From Clostridia bacterium (lineage in GTDB: Bacteria; Bacillota; Clostridia; Oscillospirales; CAG-272), in assembly GCA_017452215.1 (NCBI GenBank), contig JAFTMU010000132.1:1-10193 (forward strand): a stretch of 10,193 bases of DNA, in the 5' to 3' direction. Made by a program: the position numbers and the translations under genes. This document shows, in pieces, positions 1 through 7,838 of this stretch. The stretch's first letter is position 1. Every line of letters starts with the position of its first letter. The notes under the pieces are model-generated. The model had not been told where the DNA came from and did no database searches. It worked only from the letters and a program-made list of their open reading frames with translations.

Positions 1-491
1 GTCCTGTCGGTCCCCAAGGTCCTGTGGGAGACACAGGCGCACAGGGACCGCAGGGGATTCCCGGTGGGGTGCTCAGCTATGCTGATTTTTATGCATTGAT
101 GCCACCCGACAACTCGGCAACGGTTGCTCCCGGCACGGACGTCAGCTTTCCTCGAAACGGTCCGATCGCCAACACGAATATCGGACGTCTTGGTCCGTCG
201 TCCTTTTATCTTGGACCGATCGGCACTTATCAGATCCTATTCCAAGTCAGCGTTACCGAGGCAGGGCAATTGCTTCTGATCTTGAACGGACAGGATCTGG
301 AGTATACCGTTGCAGGGCGTGCTACGGGCACCTCACAGATCGTGGGAATGGCGGTGGTGACGACCACGGCGGCCAATTCGGTCTTGACGGTCCGCAATCC
401 TGCGGGAAATGCCGCAGCGCTGACGATCACGCCTTTGGCAGGCGGAACTCGCCCCGTTTCTGCGCATCTTGTGATCACGCAGATCGGATAA
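1..491 (+). CDS. Collagen-like exosporium/surface protein, BclA-type C-terminal domain (5' end outside window)
   Basis: The reading frame is open from base 3 to the TAA at 489-491. It begins inside Gly-X-Y triplets (PVGPQGPVGDTGAQGPQGIPGG), typical of a bacterial collagen-like triple helix, so the true start lies upstream of the window. About 135 residues follow without triplets: a Tyr-Ala-Asp-Phe-Tyr-Ala-Leu-Met-Pro-Pro-Asp opening, a FPRNGP segment, and beta-strand-rich sequence ending LAGGTRPVSAHLVITQIG. From family knowledge this matches the compact TNF-like/BclA C-terminal domain that trimerises and caps collagen-like filaments on spores or cell surfaces of Bacilli and Clostridia. It is the only + strand gene and converges on the glp operon. 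Surface or exosporium location is inferred from the family. An internal GTG at 24 could be taken as a start, but the Gly-X-Y repeats continue upstream of it. Confidence 0.9.
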   Translation, partial: PVGPQGPVGDTGAQGPQGIPGGVLSYADFYALMPPDNSATVAPGTDVSFPRNGPIANTNIGRLGPSSFYLGPIGTYQILFQVSVTEAGQLLLILNGQDLEYTVAGRATGTSQIVGMAVVTTTAANSVLTVRNPAGNAAALTITPLAGGTRPVSAHLVITQIG

Positions 492-533
492 GGGCTTTGT
501 GAGGTAGCGCACGCCGTTGTCCTTGAAATGATT

Positions 534-568
534 GGGGCTGTCTCAAATTGCAAATTTGAGACAGCCCC
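534..568. repeat. Perfect 16-bp inverted repeat with 3-base loop
   Basis: Arms 534-549 (GGGGCTGTCTCAAATT) and 553-568 are exact reverse complements around the loop GCA. It starts 42 bases after the collagen-like gene stops. No T-run follows directly, so alone it is an imperfect terminator. It may work with the next hairpin, or be a palindromic repetitive element. The arm shares GTCTCAAAT with the hairpin at 694-734. Confidence 0.85.
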
Positions 569-571
569 TCG

Positions 572-602
572 CACAAAAAAGCCGAAGGTAGGCTTTTTTG
601 TG
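572..602. terminator. Bidirectional intrinsic terminator, 12-bp stem
   Basis: Arms 572-583 (CACAAAAAAGCC) and 591-602 (GGCTTTTTTGTG) are exact reverse complements with a 7-base loop. The A6 and T6 runs form the base of the stem, so each strand reads GC-containing stem then U-run. It lies 80 bases after the + strand collagen-like gene and is its best terminator. It could also catch - strand transcripts leaving glpP. Confidence 0.75.
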
Positions 603-663
603 TCGGGAATTTGCGTTTTTCGTTTGCAAGTACGATCAAATACCGTCAAATTATGGACGAAAA

Positions 664-682
664 TTGCGGCGTCAAGCCGCAA
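664..682. repeat. Small 7-bp hairpin in the convergent gap
   Basis: TTGCGGC (664-670) pairs with GCCGCAA (676-682) around GTCAA. It sits between two larger hairpins, with A-rich sequence (AAAGCAAAAA) on the right. It is part of the hairpin cluster separating the convergent genes; alone it is weak evidence for any function. Confidence 0.5.
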
Positions 683-693
683 AGCAAAAACCA

Positions 694-740
694 GGGGGGT
701 GTCGACCAAATGCGAAACGCATTTGAGACCCCCCATTTTT
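694..740. terminator. Bidirectional terminator downstream of glpP
   Basis: GGGGGGT (694-700) pairs with ACCCCCC (728-734), and the inner CAAATGCG (707-714) pairs with CGCATTTG (718-725) around AAA. An asymmetric internal loop separates the two helices. On the + strand a T5 run follows (736-740); on the - strand CTGGTTTTTGC follows. It lies 44 bases beyond the glpP stop on the - strand and is the likely end of the glp operon transcript. Confidence 0.75.
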
Positions 741-783
741 CTTTGCGGTCGATACTTGGATTTCTGTTTTTCAATAGGTCTTG

Positions 784-1329
784 TTATTTCCAAAGCAGTC
801 TGTTGCTTGTGGAAACGGCGGTGGCGCCGCTTTCAAAAGCAGTATTCAGCTCCTCTCTGTATTCGACGAGACCGCCTGCAATAATAGGGACGTTGAGAAG
901 TACTCTGATTCTGTGGATTGCCTTTGGTATTACCCCCGGCAGGATCTCGATCATATCGGGCTTTGAGGAATGAAAGGAATCGCAGGTGGTTTGTATAGAG
1001 TGGGAATCCAGAATAAAAAAGCGCTGTACGGTGAACAGTCCCTCCTCACGTGCCAGTTTGATGATATTGACTCGGGTGCTGATGATCCCATCAATTCCTA
1101 TGGATTTTACAAACAAAATCCCGCTTTTGTCCTTGCCGATTCCGGTTGCCAGGTCGAAATGGACGAAAAGCTTTTTTTGGTGCTTGTGAGCTGCATCGAT
1201 CTTTTCTTTCAAGGTCATGATATCCGGTGCCAAATCGAAAATGATCTCTACGGGAGAAAGAAGTGCTTCGGCAAAGCTTTCCTCGGTGCTTGTAGCGGCG
1301 ATCACGCTATGGCTTTTGATGTTTTTCAT
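784..1329 (-). CDS. glpP: Glycerol-3-phosphate-responsive antiterminator GlpP
   Basis: The 181-residue protein matches the GlpP family (B. subtilis GlpP has 192 residues), cytoplasmic RNA-binding regulators with a TIM-barrel-like fold. Family hallmarks seen are VHFDLATGIGKDKSG (56-70), STRVNIIKLA (about 84-93), PDMIEILPGVIPK (124-136), PIIAGGLV (148-155) and GATAVSTS near the end. In B. subtilis GlpP binds G3P and then glp leader mRNA, preventing termination and stabilising the message. The chosen start has GGAGGAG seven bases upstream; a longer reading from 1380 lacks such a site and runs into the preceding gene. glpP is last in the operon, four bases after the DUF1667 gene, so it probably controls its own transcription through the leader at 4417-4470. 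Confidence 0.92.
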   Translation of the reverse strand: MKNIKSHSVIAATSTEESFAEALLSPVEIIFDLAPDIMTLKEKIDAAHKHQKKLFVHFDLATGIGKDKSGILFVKSIGIDGIISTRVNIIKLAREEGLFTVQRFFILDSHSIQTTCDSFHSSKPDMIEILPGVIPKAIHRIRVLLNVPIIAGGLVEYREELNTAFESGATAVSTSNRLLWK

Positions 1330-1333
1330 GGAT

Positions 1334-1681
1334 TTACTCCTCCATATTTTGTGTTGCAATGATATTACAGCCGAATACATTCTCTATTATAACATCTCCC
1401 ACGTGAATTGGCAAGAGGGCATGGGTGGTGTTTATGATTTTCATGCACGCTCCAATCTTCTCCTTTGGGATGGGCTTGGAGGTTTTGACAGCCACGACGG
1501 AGCCGTTGTTGCATCTGACGGTAGAGGTCACGGTTCTTTTTGGGTCGGTGCATTCGCTTCTTGCATATTCTGCACCTCTTGGACATGTATTTCCCGATAC
1601 GGAAAGAACTTTCTTTCCTTCTGTTTCGACGCAGAGGGAACAGCCGAGAGGGCATATGATACAGGTAAGCTCACGTTTCAT
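1334..1681 (-). CDS. DUF1667 Cys-rich protein, probable Fe-S component of the G3P dehydrogenase system
   Basis: This 115-residue protein belongs to DUF1667, small CxxC proteins usually found after FAD-dependent oxidoreductases in Clostridia. The N-terminus has C7-X2-C10-X3-C14-X2-C17, followed by C33-P-R-G. The C-X2-C-X3-C ... C-x-(R/K)-G pattern resembles the N-terminal [4Fe-4S] segment of molybdopterin oxidoreductases, so an Fe-S role is an inference; zinc binding is the alternative. C47-region residues DPKRTVTSTVR and a C-terminal IPKEKIGACMKIIN segment look like the family body. The ATG overlaps the stop of the preceding oxidoreductase as ATGA (1678-1681), implying coupled translation and probably a fixed subunit ratio. 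No membrane segment or signal peptide is visible. By position it could play the part of GlpC in the enterobacterial GlpABC complex, though it is unrelated in sequence. Confidence 0.87.
   Translation of the reverse strand: MKRELTCIICPLGCSLCVETEGKKVLSVSGNTCPRGAEYARSECTDPKRTVTSTVRCNNGSVVAVKTSKPIPKEKIGACMKIINTTHALLPIHVGDVIIENVFGCNIIATQNMEE
1337..1343 (-). promoter_or_regulatory. glpP ribosome binding site inside the end of the DUF1667 gene
   Basis: GGAGGAG on the - strand lies seven bases before the glpP ATG and is formed by the last two Glu codons (GAG GAG) of the DUF1667 gene. It fixes the glpP start at 1329 and suggests translational coupling. Confidence 0.85.
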
Positions 1682-2916
1682 GGTTCTTCCTCCAATCCAA
1701 GCAGTATTTCCTTGGCGCCACAGAGAAGCTCTTCTGTGAGCTTTACCGTTTCCATTTCTCCCGGCGCAAGCTTTTTCTTTTTTCTTGAAAGCACAAGGCA
1801 GCCGTCTTTATACACGTTGAGCGTTGCGTTTTTGTAAACGCTTGCTACTCTGAAATATACGTCCACGTCCTTGGGGCGGGTGATCCTTTGGGGAACGGTG
1901 TAGCGGATCTTGCCGTCTGTTTTGAGAACAGTGCACGTATCGCTTTTTTTGCCGTCCAAAATATAGGCAGCCGCACTCCTTCCCGCAATTTCAGCTTCTT
2001 CGGAAACAAAATCCACCAGGTCGTGGACGTGGAGTACGTTTCCGCAAGAGAATATACCCTCGATACAGGTTTCTCTGTCCTGATCCACCACGGCTCCCGA
2101 GGTGATGGGATCCAGTGCTATGTTGGCGTTTTTGGAAAGCTCGTTTTCGGGGATCAGTCCGACGGACAAGAGCAGAGTATCACACGGAATATATTCTCTT
2201 GTTGCTTCAATGGGGCGTCTTTGTTCATCGACTTTTGCGATCGTAACTCCCTCCAAGCGCTCCGAACCGTGGATGTCCACTACCGTATGGCTAAGCTTGA
2301 GAGGAATGTTGAAATCGTTGAGGCACTGCTCGATATTTCTTGCCAGCCCTCCCGAATAGGGCATCAGCTCACATACAGCCTTGACCCTTGCGCCCTCAAG
2401 GGTCATGCGTCTTGCCATGATCAGTCCAATGTCGCCGGAGCCGAGAATGACGACCTCCTTGCCCGGAAGATAGCCTTTCATGTTTATCAATTTTTGCGCC
2501 GTGCCTGCGCTGAAAATGCCGGAGGGACGATTTCCCGGGATATTGAGCGCTCCTCTTGAACGCTCTCTGCAACCCATGGCAAGGATCACAGCTTTTGCCT
2601 GTATTTGAAAAACGCCCTCCTTTGCGTTGGTTGCGGTGATGATCTTGTCCTCTGTAATGTGAAGAACCATCGTGTTCAGCTTTATCGGGATCTGCAATTC
2701 ACGCACACGCTTTTCATATTTCCAGGCATATTCGGGTCCTGTCAGCTCCTCTCCGAATTTATGTAAGCCGAAGCCGTTGTGAATGCATTGTTGTAATATT
2801 CCGCCCAGGCGCTCGTCACGTTCTAAGATAAGAATGCTTTGCACACCGCTCTCATAGGCGGCAATGGCGGCGCTCATGCCCGCAGGACCTCCGCCGATAA
2901 TAACAAGATCTGTCAT
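1678..2916 (-). CDS. FAD/NAD(P)-dependent oxidoreductase, partner of the G3P dehydrogenase
   Basis: A 412-residue flavoprotein of the two-dinucleotide-binding (Pyr_redox_2) type. GGGPAG at 8-13 is the FAD Rossmann motif. CIHNGFGLHKFGEELTGPEYA (44-64) is characteristic of this oxidoreductase subgroup, related to HcnB and opine/sarcosine oxidase alpha subunits. GSGDIG (159-164) is the NAD(P) Rossmann motif, and GIFSCGN...DFVSEEAEIAG (287-312) is the second FAD-contact region. The C-terminal 80 residues, including a lysine run at 379-382, lie outside the core fold. I chose the ATG at 2916, with AAGGGGGA upstream, because the protein then begins MTDLVIIGGG; a longer reading from 2988 adds 24 residues lying within the upstream gene. 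It probably passes electrons between the G3P-oxidising flavoprotein, NAD(P) and the DUF1667 protein. The electron acceptor is not shown by the sequence. Confidence 0.9.
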   Translation of the reverse strand: MTDLVIIGGGPAGMSAAIAAYESGVQSILILERDERLGGILQQCIHNGFGLHKFGEELTGPEYAWKYEKRVRELQIPIKLNTMVLHITEDKIITATNAKEGVFQIQAKAVILAMGCRERSRGALNIPGNRPSGIFSAGTAQKLINMKGYLPGKEVVILGSGDIGLIMARRMTLEGARVKAVCELMPYSGGLARNIEQCLNDFNIPLKLSHTVVDIHGSERLEGVTIAKVDEQRRPIEATREYIPCDTLLLSVGLIPENELSKNANIALDPITSGAVVDQDRETCIEGIFSCGNVLHVHDLVDFVSEEAEIAGRSAAAYILDGKKSDTCTVLKTDGKIRYTVPQRITRPKDVDVYFRVASVYKNATLNVYKDGCLVLSRKKKKLAPGEMETVKLTEELLCGAKEILLGLEEEP

Positions 2917-2920
2917 ACTT

Positions 2921-4366
2921 TTAGTTTTCCCCCTTCGTTTTTGCAACGTTGATATAGGAACCGCCACCAAATTTTGTGACTCTTTCATACGGTATGCCGG
3001 TTTCCCTTGCGATCAGCTCCATCACGTACGGGGTGCAAAAGCCCCCCTGACACCGTCCCATTTGCGCACGGGTTCGTCTTTTGACACCGTCCAGATCGGT
3101 AGCCTTGGGATTTGTTCTGATTGCATCTAAAATTTCCCCCTCGCTGATCCCCTCGCAGCGGCAAACGATTCTTCCGTAGCTTGGGTCTTTTTTTATGAGC
3201 TCGTTCTTTTCCTGAATGCTCATTTCATGGAAGGCGTGCATGGGGCGACGGAAAGGGTTGAAATTCTGCTTGGGCTCCAGCGGCAGTCTTTGCTTTGCCA
3301 ACAGCTCCGTTACATATACGGCGATGGCGGGAGAGGCGGAGAGTCCCGGAGATTCAATTCCCGCTACGTTGATAAATCTATCTTTTGGAGAATTGATGAT
3401 GAAATCGCCACTGCTTCCTGCGGCACGCAATCCACAGAAGGAAGTGATCATTTTGTTAAGGGGAAGGGATTTGAGATTTTCGCCGGCTTCCTTGAGGATT
3501 TTTACAAGTCCCGAGGCAGTGGTCGCCTTATTTTCTTTTTCCTCGGAATTCTCGGAGGTTGGACCGAGAAGAAGGTTTCCGTCAACTGTCGGAGTGATGA
3601 GGATCCCTTTTCCCATGTTTGTGGGGGTGCGGAAAACGGTGTGCCGAACCAAATTCCCACACTCCTTGTCCAGCAGGAGATATTCTCCTCTCCTTGGGTG
3701 GATTTGAAAAGAGGTATCGCCCACCATGGCGGCGATCCTGTCGGCATACAGTCCTGCGGCGTTGACAATATATTTTGCTTTGATAGAGTGGTTGGGGGAA
3801 CAGAGCTCATAGAAATTATCGCTGTTGTGAATTGCAGTGACCTCGAAGTCGCACAACAGGGAGGCGCCGTTGTCCATAGCGTTGCCGATTGCCGCTACCG
3901 TAAGCTCGTACGGGCAGATGATGGCGCCGCTTGGAGCCTCCAAAGCGCAGATCGCACGGTCCGAAAGGTTGGGTTCCAACCGTTGCAGCTCTGCCTGCTC
4001 GATGATCCGAAGTCCCCGAACGCCATTTCGAATGCCACGGTCCAACAGCATGGAGAGGGTGGTTCTGTCCTCTTCGTGGAAGCCGAGAACTAAGGAGCCG
4101 TTGTTTTGATATTTTACGCCAAGCTCCCGAGCGATCTGTGGCATCATCTCCGAGCCCTTGACATTCAATTTCGCCTTGAGCGTTCCCTCTGCTGCATCAA
4201 AGCCTGCGTGGATGATGGCGGAGTTGGCTTTGGTCGCCCCCATTGCCACATCGGCTTCTTTTTCCAAAATACAAACGTTGAGCTTGTATTCCGAAAGCTT
4301 TCTTGCGATCATGGCACCCACAACACCGGCACCGATGATGGCAACGTCGTAACTCTTTTTCTTCAT
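2921..4366 (-). CDS. glpA: FAD-dependent glycerol-3-phosphate dehydrogenase, GlpA-like, with BFD-type [2Fe-2S] domain
   Basis: The 481-residue protein has a DAO-type FAD domain: VAIIGAGVVGAMIARKL with GAGVVG at 12-17, the dinucleotide-end acid in ILEKE, ATKANSAIIHAGFD (44-57), and VNAAGLYADRIA (201-212). Near the C-terminus it carries a BFD-like Fer2 domain with C402-R-C404-E and C439-X4-C444 (MGRCQGGFC), expected to hold a [2Fe-2S] cluster. This domain order matches clostridial GlpA-like proteins that oxidise G3P to dihydroxyacetone phosphate. No transmembrane segment is seen. The ATG at 4366 has AAGGAG six bases upstream. Four bases separate its stop from the next oxidoreductase. It is the first gene after the promoter and terminator leader at 4417-4520, so it should be induced by G3P through GlpP. 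A related DAO-family substrate cannot be excluded, but glpP in the operon strongly favours G3P. Confidence 0.9.
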   Translation of the reverse strand: MKKKSYDVAIIGAGVVGAMIARKLSEYKLNVCILEKEADVAMGATKANSAIIHAGFDAAEGTLKAKLNVKGSEMMPQIARELGVKYQNNGSLVLGFHEEDRTTLSMLLDRGIRNGVRGLRIIEQAELQRLEPNLSDRAICALEAPSGAIICPYELTVAAIGNAMDNGASLLCDFEVTAIHNSDNFYELCSPNHSIKAKYIVNAAGLYADRIAAMVGDTSFQIHPRRGEYLLLDKECGNLVRHTVFRTPTNMGKGILITPTVDGNLLLGPTSENSEEKENKATTASGLVKILKEAGENLKSLPLNKMITSFCGLRAAGSSGDFIINSPKDRFINVAGIESPGLSASPAIAVYVTELLAKQRLPLEPKQNFNPFRRPMHAFHEMSIQEKNELIKKDPSYGRIVCRCEGISEGEILDAIRTNPKATDLDGVKRRTRAQMGRCQGGFCTPYVMELIARETGIPYERVTKFGGGSYINVAKTKGEN

Positions 4367-4416
4367 TCTTTTCTCCTTATAACTTATATAGACTATCTAA
4401 CGTTTGAAAATAATGC

Positions 4417-4470
4417 AAAAAAAGACGCACAAAGCCAAGGCGCACGTGGCGCCTATGCTTTGATACGTCT
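4417..4470 (-). terminator. Leader terminator of the glp operon, likely GlpP-controlled attenuator
   Basis: On the - strand the leader folds as AGACG (4470-4466), AAAGC, GGCGC, loop CACGT, GCGCC, GCTTT, CGTCT (4427-4423), then T7 (4423-4417; the first T also closes the stem). The three nested helices are 5 bp each, separated by small internal loops. It begins only about 15 bases after the predicted transcription start and lies about 50 bases before the glpA ATG. A terminator inside an untranslated leader of an operon containing glpP is the known design for GlpP antitermination. The purine-rich AGAGATTTGGAGA just 5' of the hairpin and overlapping its first arm is a candidate GlpP contact site; that is inference. 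Confidence 0.82.
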
Positions 4471-4491
4471 CCAAATCTCTGTACCAATTTT

Positions 4492-4520
4492 ATTATATCA
4501 TTTCTTTTTGGAATTGTCAA
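4492..4520 (-). promoter_or_regulatory. Sigma-A-type promoter of the glp operon (TTGACA-17-TATAAT)
   Basis: On the - strand the -35 TTGACA occupies 4520-4515 and the -10 TATAAT 4497-4492, both exact consensus with a 17-base spacer. Transcription should begin near 4485. The AT-only palindrome CAAAAATATATTTTTG at 4532-4547 lies around -47 to -62 and could act as an UP element. So strong a promoter fits control at the downstream terminator rather than at initiation. The 219-base gap 4367-4585 otherwise shows no clear strong terminator after ppa. Confidence 0.85.
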
Positions 4521-4585
4521 CGGGGAAAGTGCAAAAATATATTTTTGTTGATGTCTGTCACAGCTTTTTTATGCGCCATAGCGGA

Positions 4586-5128
4586 TCACTCCGTTTTTCC
4601 ATCCCCGAAGGTTTTATTATAGCAATCGATGGCTTCCTTGATGATCTCCTCTGCCTTGGTTCTGCCAAAGAGGGAGCGGACGTCGGTGTCCTTATGCTCC
4701 AGCTGCTTATATACGGTGAAAAAGTGCATGATCTCATCAAAGATGTGAGGAGGGAGCCCGTCAATGGATGCGATGCCAAGATAAGTGGGATCGGAAAAGG
4801 GAACGGCAATGATCTTGTCGTCCATTTTTCCTCCGTCCAGCATGCGCATGACACCGATGGGATAGACACGAATAAGGGTGTGAGGATAGATGGACTCGGA
4901 GCAGAGCACCAGAACGTCCAATGGGTCTCCGTCGTCGGCATAGGTGCGGGGAATGAAGCCGTAGTTGGCGGGATAGTGGGTGGAGGTATACAGAATACGG
5001 TCCAGCTTTAAAAGTCCCGTGAACTTATCCAGCTCATATTTGCACTTGCTTCCCTTGGGGATCTCGATGACGGCGTTGAAGTCGTGGGGTTGAATATATT
5101 CGGGATTGATATCATGCCAAATGTTCAT
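4586..5128 (-). CDS. ppa: Inorganic pyrophosphatase, family I
   Basis: A 180-residue soluble cytoplasmic enzyme hydrolysing PPi to two phosphates, pulling biosynthetic reactions forward. The family I signature DGDPLDV is at 66-72, with Asp66, Asp68 and Asp71 expected to bind Mg2+. Other active-site features seen are IEIPKGSKCKYE (21-32), YGFIP (56-60) and a GKMDDKI segment (100-106) matching the family's D-x-K-I region. Length is normal for the bacterial enzyme. The stop is TGA at 4586-4588. The start is fixed by AGGAG five bases upstream, which overlaps the obg stop codon, so the gene is probably translationally coupled to obg. Family I rather than the manganese-dependent family II is clear from the signature. 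Confidence 0.96.
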   Translation of the reverse strand: MNIWHDINPEYIQPHDFNAVIEIPKGSKCKYELDKFTGLLKLDRILYTSTHYPANYGFIPRTYADDGDPLDVLVLCSESIYPHTLIRVYPIGVMRMLDGGKMDDKIIAVPFSDPTYLGIASIDGLPPHIFDEIMHFFTVYKQLEHKDTDVRSLFGRTKAEEIIKEAIDCYNKTFGDGKTE

Positions 5129-5133
5129 ATAGA

Positions 5134-5137
5134 CTCC

Positions 5138-5140
<3 letters not shown>
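5134..5140 (-). promoter_or_regulatory. ppa ribosome binding site overlapping the obg stop codon
   Basis: The - strand reads TAAGGAG-TCTAT-ATG: TAA is the obg stop and its last base pairs are shared with the AGGAG of ppa, five bases before the ATG. This fixes the ppa start and suggests coupling of the two genes. Confidence 0.85.
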
Positions 5141-6433
<1,293 letters not shown>

Positions 6434-6454
6434 TCAGGGAAGGTTTAGCGTGGC

Positions 6455-7786
6455 TTATTCGGCGTCGTCGCCACGCATACGAATGATGAGCTTGATGGGG
6501 GTACCGGAGAAGCCGAAGGTCTCACGCAGGCAGTTCTCGATATATCTCTGATAAGAGAAGTGGAACAGTTGAACGTTGTTACAGAAAATAACGAAGGTGG
6601 GGGGAGCGACGCCGATCTGCGTCATGTAATAGATCTTTAATCTGCGTCCCTTATCGGAGGGGGGCTGCACACGGATCATGGCATCTCCCAACACGTCGTT
6701 GAGCATTCCCGTGGTGATACGGGTCACCGATTGATTATAGACGTAGTTGATGCGCTCGAACAGGGTGGTGACACGCTGTCCTGTTTTTGCGGAGATATAC
6801 AGAATGGGGGCGTAGGGCATATACGCCAGCTCGGTGCGGATCTTGTTGTTGAACTCATTCATGGTGGAATTGTCCTTTTCGATCAGATCCCACTTATTGA
6901 CCACGATGATGACCGCCTTGCCTGCCTCGTGAGCAATGCCTGCGATTTTGGTATCCTGATCGGTGATGCCTGTGGAGGCATCGATCATCAAAAGGCAGAC
7001 GTTGGCTCTTTCTACTGCCATGTGGGCACGCAGAACGCTGAAATGCTCGATCTTATCGTCGATCTTGGATTGGCGGCGAATGCCTGCGGTATCAATGAAG
7101 GTGAATTTACCGTACTCGTTTTCTACGTGGGTATCCACGGCGTCACGGGTGGTGCCTGCGATATCCGAGACGATGAGGCGGTTTTCACCAATGAGGCGGT
7201 TGATGATGGAGGATTTTCCTGCGTTGGGCTTGCCGATGACGGCAACGTGAATGCTATCGTCCTCCTCGTCGGTATCCTGCCAATCCTCCAAATACTCCAG
7301 GCAGGCGTCGAGAAGATCTCCCGAGCCGCTGCCGTGAATACTTGACACGCCGATGGGCTCGGTTTCAAAGCCAAGCTCGTAAAACTCATAAAATTCAAAG
7401 GGAAGATCGCCGACACTATCGCATTTATTGATGCAGGGGACCACGGGCTTGCCGCTCTTTTTGAGCATGACGGCGATCTCACGGTCGTCTGCGGTCAGTC
7501 CCGTGCGGACGTCACACATGAAGATGATGACGTCGGCAGTCTCGATGGCGATCTCGGCTTGCAGGCGCATTTGCTTGAGAATGATGCTATTGGTTTTGGG
7601 CTCGATTCCGCCTGTATCGATGAGCACCATTTTTTTGCCTCGCCATTCGGTTTCGCCGTAAATGCGGTCACGGGTGACGCCGGGAGTATCCTCCACGATG
7701 GAACGGCGCTCGCCGATCAGCTTATTAAATAGTGTGCTTTTGCCTACGTTGGGGCGTCCAACGATTGCAATTACAGGTTTTGCCAT
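6455..7786 (-). CDS. der: Ribosome-assembly GTPase Der (EngA)
   Basis: A 443-residue protein with the tandem GTPase domains unique to Der, which acts in 50S subunit maturation. Domain 1 has GRPNVGKS (10-17), TPGVTRD (34-40), DTGG (57-60) and NKCD (120-123). Domain 2 has GKPNAGKS (185-192), AGTTRD (210-215), DTAG (232-235) and NKWD (297-300). A KH-like domain fills the last 90 residues, including KGRRLKIYYMTQIGVAPPTFVIFCN and the final IKLIIRMRG. The start has AAAGGA upstream. It lies 52 bases after the DUF512 gene, an association common in Clostridia, and 36 bases before obg. Confidence 0.98.
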   Translation of the reverse strand: MAKPVIAIVGRPNVGKSTLFNKLIGERRSIVEDTPGVTRDRIYGETEWRGKKMVLIDTGGIEPKTNSIILKQMRLQAEIAIETADVIIFMCDVRTGLTADDREIAVMLKKSGKPVVPCINKCDSVGDLPFEFYEFYELGFETEPIGVSSIHGSGSGDLLDACLEYLEDWQDTDEEDDSIHVAVIGKPNAGKSSIINRLIGENRLIVSDIAGTTRDAVDTHVENEYGKFTFIDTAGIRRQSKIDDKIEHFSVLRAHMAVERANVCLLMIDASTGITDQDTKIAGIAHEAGKAVIIVVNKWDLIEKDNSTMNEFNNKIRTELAYMPYAPILYISAKTGQRVTTLFERINYVYNQSVTRITTGMLNDVLGDAMIRVQPPSDKGRRLKIYYMTQIGVAPPTFVIFCNNVQLFHFSYQRYIENCLRETFGFSGTPIKLIIRMRGDDAE

Positions 7787-7838
7787 GACAGTTCCTTTCT
7801 ATACAAGGGTAGTATATCCTGATGGATATAGGGGATAT

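Noticed and set aside
230..793. - strand open frame of 187 codons running over the collagen-like gene and the intergenic hairpins
   Set aside because: It translates hairpin arms and the antisense of the collagen-like cap; no ribosome binding site or protein-like pattern. The + strand frames at 528-973 in the same gap fail for the same reason.
1330..1380. Upstream extension of GlpP to an ATG at 1380
   Set aside because: The added residues lie within the DUF1667 gene and lack a ribosome binding site, while GGAGGAG stands seven bases before the ATG at 1329.
2917..2988. Upstream extension of the FAD/NAD oxidoreductase to 2988
   Set aside because: The extra 24 residues would overlap the end of glpA, and the family normally starts just before the GGGPAG motif, as with the ATG at 2916.
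4532..4547. AT-only palindrome after ppa considered as the ppa terminator
   Set aside because: It has no GC in the stem core and is better placed as an UP-element-like tract upstream of the glp promoter.
4106..5011. Long + strand open frame (301 codons) across the glpA start, its leader and ppa
   Set aside because: It lies opposite glpA, the leader terminator and ppa, all strongly supported on the other strand, and its translation shows no recognisable domain.
7813..7830. Small hairpin TATATCC-TGAT-GGATATA between the DUF512 gene and der
   Set aside because: A 7-bp AT-rich stem with no T-run in a 52-base gap; too weak to call a terminator or operator.
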